DNA of 45,938 nt. Origin: an uncultured Oscillospiraceae bacterium. Its GTDB lineage: Bacteria > Bacillota > Clostridia > Oscillospirales > Oscillospiraceae. The notes under the pieces are model-generated. The model was not told where the DNA came from, ran no database searches, and saw nothing but the letters and a program-made list of their open reading frames with translations. Positions 40,945-45,938 of this stretch are shown here, piece after piece. A program made the position numbers and the translations under genes. Each line of letters opens with the position of its first letter. Position 1 is the first letter of the stretch. The DNA lies in contig CANQSF010000021.1 of assembly GCA_947626345.1 (NCBI GenBank), forward strand, positions 1 to 45,938. The letters are read 5' to 3'.

Positions 40945-40963
40945 GCGCCTTCGGGGAAGGCGC
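40945..40963 (+). promoter_or_regulatory. Leader hairpin of rplM
   Basis: GCGCCTTC (40945-40952) pairs with GAAGGCGC (40956-40963) at the very 5' end of the transcript. Firmicute rplM mRNAs are known to carry a small L13-binding leader; this hairpin is a candidate for it. Confidence 0.5.
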
Positions 40964-41008
40964 GGATATCTTTGTCAAAACACTTTTTCGATATGCGGAG
41001 GAAAACGA

Positions 41009-41449
41009 ATGAGCACGACAATGGTGAAGCCTGCCGATGTCGTCCGCAAGTGGTACGTCCTCGACGCCGCCGGCAAGCCCATGGGCAAGACCGCGGTGAT
41101 CGCGGCGGACCTGCTGCGGGGCAAGCGGAAGGTGGATTACACCCCCCACGTGGACTGCGGCGACTATGTGATCATCATCAACGCCGAGCAGGCCGTCCTG
41201 ACCGGCAAAAAGCTGGAGCAGAAGTATTACCGGACCCACTCCGGTTACCCCGGCGGACTGCATGAGACCCAGTACAGCCGTCTGATGGCGTCCAAGCCCG
41301 AACTGGCCATGCGTCTGGCCGTGCGGGGCATGCTGCAGAAGAACGCCATGGCCAAGAACCAGCTGACCCGTCTGCGCATCTTCAAGGGCAGCGAGCACAC
41401 CCACCAGGCCCAGAAGCCTGAGGTCTATGTGGAAGGAGGCAACAACTAA
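41009..41449 (+). CDS. rplM: 50S ribosomal protein L13
   Basis: 146-residue ribosomal protein of the large subunit, full length. [46 protein letters not shown] is the conserved first half. [12 protein letters not shown] and [16 protein letters not shown] form the family signature region. ATG 41009 has GGAGG 7 nt upstream. It shares a single A with the rpsI start (TAATG), the usual L13-S9 operon. Confidence 0.98.
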   Translation: MSTTMVKPADVVRKWYVLDAAGKPMGKTAVIAADLLRGKRKVDYTPHVDCGDYVIIINAEQAVLTGKKLEQKYYRTHSGYPGGLHETQYSRLMASKPELAMRLAVRGMLQKNAMAKNQLTRLRIFKGSEHTHQAQKPEVYVEGGNN

Positions 41450-41859
41450 TGGCTACCTATCAGTCCAAGCGTCCTTACCTTTACGGCACCGGCCGGCGTA
41501 AGAGCTCCGTTGCCCGCGTCCACCTGATCCCCGGCGGCACCGGCGTCATCACCGTCAACGGCCGCAGCATCGACGACTACTTCGGTCTGGAGACCCTGAA
41601 GCTCATCGTCCGCCAGCCCCTGGTCACCACCGGCACCACCGACAAGGTGGACATCGAGGCCACCGTGTCCGGCGGCGGCGTCACCGGCCAGGCCGGCGCC
41701 ATCCGCCACGGCATCGCCCGCGCCCTGCTGCTGGTCAACGAGGAATACCGCGCCCCCCTGAAGGCCGCCGGCTTCCTCACCCGCGACCCGCGCATGAAGG
41801 AGCGCAAGAAGTACGGCCTCAAAGCCGCCCGCCGCGCGCCCCAGTTCTCCAAGCGCTGA
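41449..41859 (+). CDS. rpsI: 30S ribosomal protein S9
   Basis: 136 residues. [28 protein letters not shown] is the family start. [15 protein letters not shown] is the S9 signature, and the C-terminal tail ends [11 protein letters not shown], whose last basic residues reach the P-site tRNA in ribosomes. GGAGG sits 10 nt upstream, inside the end of rplM. Confidence 0.98.
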   Translation: MATYQSKRPYLYGTGRRKSSVARVHLIPGGTGVITVNGRSIDDYFGLETLKLIVRQPLVTTGTTDKVDIEATVSGGGVTGQAGAIRHGIARALLLVNEEYRAPLKAAGFLTRDPRMKERKKYGLKAARRAPQFSKR

Positions 41860-41880
41860 TCGCGAGCCGAAAAATACGAA

Positions 41881-41914
41881 AAAAGCCCGGAAATGCGCTA
41901 TTTTCCGGGCTTTT
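41881..41914 (+). terminator. rplM-rpsI terminator
   Basis: AAAAGCCCGGAAA (41881-41893) pairs with TTTCCGGGCTTTT (41902-41914), giving a T-rich tail directly after the stem. Confidence 0.9.
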
Positions 41915-41956
41915 CTCATACCAGGACCCTGAGATCATTCTGCGGAGGAAGATACG

Positions 41957-43219
41957 ATGGATAAAGCGGAACGAGCGGCACAAAAGGCAAAGGAGCTCTT
42001 TGCCAAGCAGACATCCTTTGCCACGCACAATTACCGCAAGATCGTGAAGCTGCTGCAGCCACATGTGGAGCAGTACAAAAAACAAAGGGATTACGAGGCG
42101 CTCTACATATACGGCGAGTGCAGCGCGAGGCTCGAGGATTATCCCCACACCTCCCCGGAGGCCTATCGCGCTCTCGGCGAGGCGGCCTTCGGCGGCATCA
42201 TGGAAGCCCAGGTGCGCGAGGCGCGCAAGAACTTTTTCACGGCGGTGCGAGGAATCCCCCTGACACGGGAAAAGGCGAAGTATACCACGGACAAGGATCA
42301 TGTGACCTACTGGCGGATCGCCTTGAAAGAAGCAAAAGAGTATTATGACAAGGCCTTCGCCCAGGGCTGGGACGACCCGGAGGACCGGGCATACTACGAG
42401 GAGCTTTTGAAGGCCATCGAGGCCGACAAGGCCGAGCACCCGGAGTTTTACACCCGTGACCTGAATAAGATCATAGAGATCGCGAGGCAGCGGGCGGCGG
42501 AGCACCGTCAGCTGGTGAAAAAGCTCAGCGCGGAGGGCGACAGCGCCTATGAGAGCGGGGAGTATGACGCGGCGGCGGAGAAATTCTTCCAGGTGGAGGA
42601 CCTTGCGAAGAGCGAACAGGCGCTGAAGGACTGCAACCCCTATTACGGCCACGCCCTCTGTATGATCGGCAGGATGCTGCACGAGGGACATCTCCACCGG
42701 CCGGAGCTGTTTGAGTACGGCTTTTTCTATGGGGCTGCCGATCGATATAAGGACGCCTACGCCATGGGGATGGTGGGAGATTATAAGCAGACCCAGGACG
42801 CGAACCTCCCCGTGGCGATCCGCTGGTACGCAGAGGGCGCCAGGCTGGGAGACCCCCGCTGCCAGATGTTTTACGCGGTCGCCCTGATGAAGGGCCTGAC
42901 GCGCGAGCACGACGACGAGCCCCTCTATCCGCACGTGGCCAGGCTGCTCACAAGCGCCGCCAAGGCCGGAGAGCCCCGGGCCATCTACCTGCTGGGTTGT
43001 CTGTACGAGCTGGGCAAGGGCGTGCCCGAGGACGCCAAGCTGGCCCAGCAGCTCTTCGACGTGGCGGCAAAGGCGGGCTGGACCGAAGAGGTCAACAAAG
43101 AATATGAGCGGGTGGCCGAGGAAAACCGCGCCTCCATACGGTATAACGAGATCGCGAGCCTGTCGGCGCCCTCGCCGCTGAAAGCGGAGGGCACCGCGTA
43201 CAGCACCTGGTGCATTTGA
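41957..43219 (+). CDS. Sel1-repeat/TPR protein
   Basis: 420 residues, soluble, no signal peptide. The N-terminal half is charged and helical (KIVKLLQPHVEQYKKQRDYEAL). A TPR-like unit is at about 190-215 (AEGDSAYESGEYDAAAEKFFQVEDL). The C-terminal third has Sel1-like repeats: AIRWYAEGARLGDPRCQMFYAVAL and LLTSAAKAGEPRAIYLLGCLYELGKGVPEDAKLAQQLFDVAAKAG. Such repeats form protein-binding surfaces; the partner is unknown. ATG 41957 has GGAGG upstream. No promoter is visible between it and the rpsI terminator, so partial readthrough is possible. Confidence 0.82.
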   Translation: MDKAERAAQKAKELFAKQTSFATHNYRKIVKLLQPHVEQYKKQRDYEALYIYGECSARLEDYPHTSPEAYRALGEAAFGGIMEAQVREARKNFFTAVRGIPLTREKAKYTTDKDHVTYWRIALKEAKEYYDKAFAQGWDDPEDRAYYEELLKAIEADKAEHPEFYTRDLNKIIEIARQRAAEHRQLVKKLSAEGDSAYESGEYDAAAEKFFQVEDLAKSEQALKDCNPYYGHALCMIGRMLHEGHLHRPELFEYGFFYGAADRYKDAYAMGMVGDYKQTQDANLPVAIRWYAEGARLGDPRCQMFYAVALMKGLTREHDDEPLYPHVARLLTSAAKAGEPRAIYLLGCLYELGKGVPEDAKLAQQLFDVAAKAGWTEEVNKEYERVAEENRASIRYNEIASLSAPSPLKAEGTAYSTWCI

Positions 43220-43245
43220 CAGCGCCGGACGCCGCTGCAACATCG

Positions 43246-43278
43246 ACCTCCCCGGGCGACGCCCCGGGGAGGTTTTTT
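43246..43278 (+). terminator. Terminator of the Sel1-repeat gene
   Basis: ACCTCCCCGGG (43246-43256) pairs with CCCCGGGGAGGT (43262-43273), followed by T6. Confidence 0.9.
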
Positions 43279-43279
43279 C

Positions 43280-43308
43280 TTGCCTGGACCGCCGGGACGT
43301 GTTATCAT
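43280..43308 (+). promoter_or_regulatory. Promoter of the lipoprotein gene at 43334
   Basis: TTGCCT (43280-43285), 17-nt spacer, TATCAT (43303-43308), beginning right after the preceding terminator. Confidence 0.65.
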
Positions 43309-43333
43309 GGACTCGAGGAAAGGGGGCGCCGCC

Positions 43334-44371
43334 ATGAAACGGATGCTGACGCTGCTGCTGGCGCTGGCGATGCTGGCGGCGCTGTGCGCCTGCGGGGAGG
43401 AGACGGTCGCCGGCTTCACGGCGGCGTCTGTGCCGGGCGTTCTGGTGCTGGCCGGCTCAGACGGGGAGCGCACCGCCTTTCACCTGACGGAGGACACGGC
43501 CTTCTTCCTGCCGCCGGAGCTGACGCAGGAGGACATGCTGGCCGGCCGGTGCCCGGACGCGGACATCTCCGTGACCCGGGGCCGACGCGACGGCTCGTTC
43601 ACCAACGCCATCCAGGACTGGACATGCAAGGCATACGACGCCAAAACGGTCAATGTCCGGCTCGTGGACACGGGCACGGCCACGATCCTCTCCGACGGGA
43701 CGGAGCTGGAGATATGGCGGGGCCGCAGCGAGACGGTGTACATGCTCCCCGGTCACCAGGAGCTGCTCACAGAGTCGGGCCCCACCGGCCCCAGGGACGT
43801 GATAGTGGCCGGGGTGGACAGCGCCCTCTCCGACGCCGCCTGGGAGGATATCACGGCCTATTATGACATGCAGGGCCTTCTCTACGACGAAACAGCCCAG
43901 CTGGAGAGCGCCTATGCCGCCTGGCAGGCGGACCCCAATGGTTATCGGTCCCGCACGCTGAGCCAGGACATCTATCCATCCATGTCCAACGAGCACATCA
44001 TCTGCTTTACCACCACCGTCACCTATCCGCTGGAGGATGGCACCTACACGGCGGACCAGTCCTGCGCCGTCTTTGACCGGACCACGGGCCAGCCCATCCC
44101 CACGGAGGCGCTGTTCACCTGCAGCGCGGACGAGCTGGCGGACGTCTTCCTGACCGAAGCAAACGTGGGCGACGAGGCCCTGCTGGCCGAGATGCGCGCC
44201 GCCTTCCGGCCGGAGTACATCTTCCCCCAGCCCGAGCACCTGACCCTGTACTTTCCCACCGGGAGCCTGCCCAGCCAGAAGCACAGCTATATCATCGGCC
44301 TGGACTACGCCGGCCACGAGGGCCTGAAGGACCTGCTCCAGGACTGGGCCCTGCCGGACGGGGTCTCGTGA
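43334..44371 (+). CDS. Lipoprotein with RsiV/DUF3298-like C-terminal domain
   Basis: 345 residues. A short signal peptide ends in lipobox LAALCACGE (Cys at about residue 19). Residues about 20-160 form a beta-rich domain without known family. The C-terminal 150 residues follow the DUF3298/RsiV pattern: NEHIICFTTTVTYPLEDGTY, then CAVFDRTTGQPIPTEALFT, then LTLYFPTGSLPSQKHSYIIGLDYAG with a final helix. In RsiV this domain binds lysozyme as part of an anti-sigma factor; here it has no cytoplasmic part, so the role is open. AAAGGGGG lies before ATG 43334. Confidence 0.78.
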   Translation: MKRMLTLLLALAMLAALCACGEETVAGFTAASVPGVLVLAGSDGERTAFHLTEDTAFFLPPELTQEDMLAGRCPDADISVTRGRRDGSFTNAIQDWTCKAYDAKTVNVRLVDTGTATILSDGTELEIWRGRSETVYMLPGHQELLTESGPTGPRDVIVAGVDSALSDAAWEDITAYYDMQGLLYDETAQLESAYAAWQADPNGYRSRTLSQDIYPSMSNEHIICFTTTVTYPLEDGTYTADQSCAVFDRTTGQPIPTEALFTCSADELADVFLTEANVGDEALLAEMRAAFRPEYIFPQPEHLTLYFPTGSLPSQKHSYIIGLDYAGHEGLKDLLQDWALPDGVS

Positions 44372-44422
44372 CGGGCCCGCGCCCGCGAAAAAAACACACC
44401 ATACGCCAAAGGAGACGCTGCC

Positions 44423-44986
44423 ATGCATCCTGTCGCCACGATCCGGGCCTGGTCCCGCGAGGAGCACCATTTCACCCCCTGGGAGAAGCTGGTGATCCTC
44501 CTGTTCCTGTTCACCTGCGGGGGCATCTTCGGCTTCATCTACGAGACGTTCTTCTATCGGATCGACCTGGGCTATTTCGTCAAGCGGGGCACCACCCTGG
44601 GCCCCTGGATCCCCATCTACGCCTACGGCTCGTTTTTCATCCTGCTCATCGCCTACCGGTTCCGCCGCCGCCCCCTGGCGGTGTTCCTGCTGAGCACGGT
44701 GTCCTCCGGCGTGCTGGAGTATCTGACGGGCTGGTACCTGTGGACGTACCGGCAGCTGCGGCTGTGGGATTACAACACGGAGATCTGGAACTGGGGCAAC
44801 ATCAACGGCTACATCTGCGCCCGGTCGGTGCTGTTTTTCGGCCTGTCGGGGCTGTTTCTGGTGTATCTGCTGGTGCCCGTGGCCACCCACCTGGCCGGGA
44901 CCATGAAAAAGCGGACCTTCGCCCTGATGACCCTGATCCCCGCCGGACTGTTCATCCTGGACATCGTCTACAGCTTCATCCGCTGA
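44423..44986 (+). CDS. CmpB-family membrane protein (putative ABC permease family)
   Basis: 187 residues with five or six hydrophobic segments. IFGFIYETFFYRIDLGYFVKRGTTLGPWIPIYAYGSFFI, then SSGVLEYLTGWYLWTYRQLRLWDYN and GNINGYICARSVLFFGLSG, match the PF06541 pattern (Y-E-T, GP-x-x-PIY, LEYLTG, WDY, GR/Y-I-C-x-R). The family is named as an ABC permease but its function is not established. The first 20 residues are cytoplasmic. ATG 44423 follows AAAGGAGACGCTGCC, 51 nt after the lipoprotein, so the two are likely cotranscribed. Confidence 0.85.
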   Translation: MHPVATIRAWSREEHHFTPWEKLVILLFLFTCGGIFGFIYETFFYRIDLGYFVKRGTTLGPWIPIYAYGSFFILLIAYRFRRRPLAVFLLSTVSSGVLEYLTGWYLWTYRQLRLWDYNTEIWNWGNINGYICARSVLFFGLSGLFLVYLLVPVATHLAGTMKKRTFALMTLIPAGLFILDIVYSFIR

Positions 44987-45000
44987 CACAGCCATAAAAA

Positions 45001-45030
45001 ATGTCCCCTGTCCTGCCGGACAGGGGACAT
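45001..45030. terminator. Bidirectional terminator before groEL end
   Basis: ATGTCCCCTGTCC (45001-45013) pairs with GGACAGGGGACAT (45018-45030), with A/T tracts on both sides. It can end the CmpB-family gene and groEL. Confidence 0.9.
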
Positions 45031-45053
45031 TTCGCGATTATTGAGAATTGGAA

Positions 45054-45938
45054 TTAGTACATCCCGCCCATGTCGGGGCTGGGAGCGGCCACGGGCGCGG
45101 GGGGCTCCTTGATGTCAGTGACCAGGCTCTCGGTAGTCAGCACCATGCCCGCCACGGAGGCGGCGTTCTCCAGGGCGCTGCGGCAGACCTTGGTGGGGTC
45201 CACGATGCCCGCGGCGATCATGTCGCAGAACACCTCCTGGGCCGCGTCGAAGCCGAAGGTGGGCACGTCGCTGGACATGATCTTGTCCAGGATCACCGCG
45301 CCCTGCAGTCCCGCGTTGGCGGCGATCTGCATCACAGGGGCCTCCAGGGCCTTGGCCACCGCACGGGCGCCGGTCTTCTCGTCGCCGTCCAGGCTCTCGG
45401 CCACCTTGGCCGCGGCCTTGGCGCCCAGGATATAGGCGGTGCCGCCGCCGGCCACGATGCCCTCCTCCACCGCCGCGCGGGTGGCGTTCAGGGCGTCCTC
45501 GATGCGCAGCTTCTTCTCCTTCATCTCGGTCTCGGTGGCCGCGCCCACCTTGATGACCGCCACGCCGCCGGACAGCTTGGCCAGGCGCTCGTTGAGCTTC
45601 TCCTTGTCGTACTCGCTCTCGGTGACCTCGATCTGGGCCTTGATCTGATGGATGCGGTCGGCGATGGCCTGGGCCTCGCCGGCGCCGTCCACGATGATGG
45701 TGTTCTCCTTGGACACCTTCACCTGCCGGGCATGGCCCAGATCGGCGACGGTGGCGTCCTTCAGCTCCATGCCCAGGTCGGAGGAGATGACCTGGCCGCC
45801 GGTGAGGATAGCGATATCCTGCAGCATCTCCTTGCGCCGGTCGCCAAAGCCGGGGGCCTTGACGCACACGCAGGTGAAGGTGCCGCGCAGCTTGTTGAGG
45901 ATGATGGTGGCCAGGGCCTCGCCCTCCACGTCCTCGGC
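45054..45938 (-). CDS. groEL: Chaperonin GroEL, C-terminal part (cut by window edge)
   Basis: The visible 294 residues cover the apical, intermediate and equatorial C-terminal parts of the 60-kDa chaperonin. [34 protein letters not shown] is the apical block. [23 protein letters not shown] is the intermediate segment, and [13 protein letters not shown] is the equatorial nucleotide-site block. The gene ends SPDMGGMY, with a short Gly/Met tail. The frame is open to the end of the window, and groES with its CIRCE would be expected beyond. Like htpG in this window, it is likely HrcA-controlled, but its promoter is outside. Confidence 0.97.
   Translation of the reverse strand, partial: AEDVEGEALATIILNKLRGTFTCVCVKAPGFGDRRKEMLQDIAILTGGQVISSDLGMELKDATVADLGHARQVKVSKENTIIVDGAGEAQAIADRIHQIKAQIEVTESEYDKEKLNERLAKLSGGVAVIKVGAATETEMKEKKLRIEDALNATRAAVEEGIVAGGGTAYILGAKAAAKVAESLDGDEKTGARAVAKALEAPVMQIAANAGLQGAVILDKIMSSDVPTFGFDAAQEVFCDMIAAGIVDPTKVCRSALENAASVAGMVLTTESLVTDIKEPPAPVAAPSPDMGGMY

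Overview
The window looks like a chromosomal segment of a GC-rich, anaerobic, spore-forming Firmicute, most likely Oscillospiraceae (Flavonifractor/Pseudoflavonifractor/Lawsonibacter-like). This rests on strong GGAGG ribosome sites, a SpoIVB peptidase, a HrcA/CIRCE operator, many small clostridial-type lipoproteins, VanW and SH3b envelope proteins, and a BceS-type kinase. The placement is inference; no rRNA or tRNA gene was seen.

Layout. 1-4359 (minus): hemW, a VanW-family protein and the 5' part of metG, apparently one operon. 4559-8836: a SpoVK/CbbX-type AAA+ ATPase, a divergent exported protein and a lipoprotein. 8952-10937: htpG under a textbook promoter overlapped by a perfect CIRCE operator. 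11034-13952 (minus): spoIVB and a MORN-like lipoprotein. 14042-17222 (minus): a TAXI-type TRAP transporter (binding protein, then fused permease) with an intercistronic hairpin. 17460-21259 (minus): a Bce-type response regulator, kinase and FtsX-like permease, with no ATPase gene between them. 21443-26265 (plus): an FMN alpha-hydroxy-acid dehydrogenase with a Cys-rich N-terminus, a hybrid sensor kinase with one dead receiver, and a degenerate HD-GYP protein, apparently one signalling operon. 26312-28220: an AT-richer island with a promoter-to-terminator structured RNA candidate and a PASTA-like lipoprotein. 28293-33719: housekeeping genes (rsmI, a WYL regulator, murI, proC, ybaK, a GNAT, mscL). 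33805-37046: an inserted-looking module (see below). 37064-40752 (minus): an XRE membrane regulator, an SH3b protein, a PurN-like protein lacking catalytic residues and a ThyX-like protein. 41009-41859: rplM-rpsI. 41957-44986: a Sel1-repeat protein, a lipoprotein and a CmpB-family membrane protein. 45054-45938: the 3' part of groEL.

The most interesting region is 33805-37046. A 25-bp perfect direct repeat, which includes a terminator arm, brackets a module with its own promoter, a long nested-stem RNA leader ending in an intrinsic terminator, an SPFH/YdjI-like protein with C-terminal zinc ribbons, a four-helix membrane protein, a DUF1413-like protein and a zinc-ribbon/TPR/coiled-coil protein. 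The last two genes are much AT-richer than their surroundings. I read it as a horizontally acquired cassette inserted between an old terminator and the mscL promoter, possibly a membrane-stress or defence-like SPFH system with an attenuated leader.

A repeated theme is degenerate catalytic proteins kept in intact reading frames: PurN without His and Asp, HD-GYP without its HD dyad, a receiver without its Asp, and a ThyX-like protein with an altered RHR-Ser motif.
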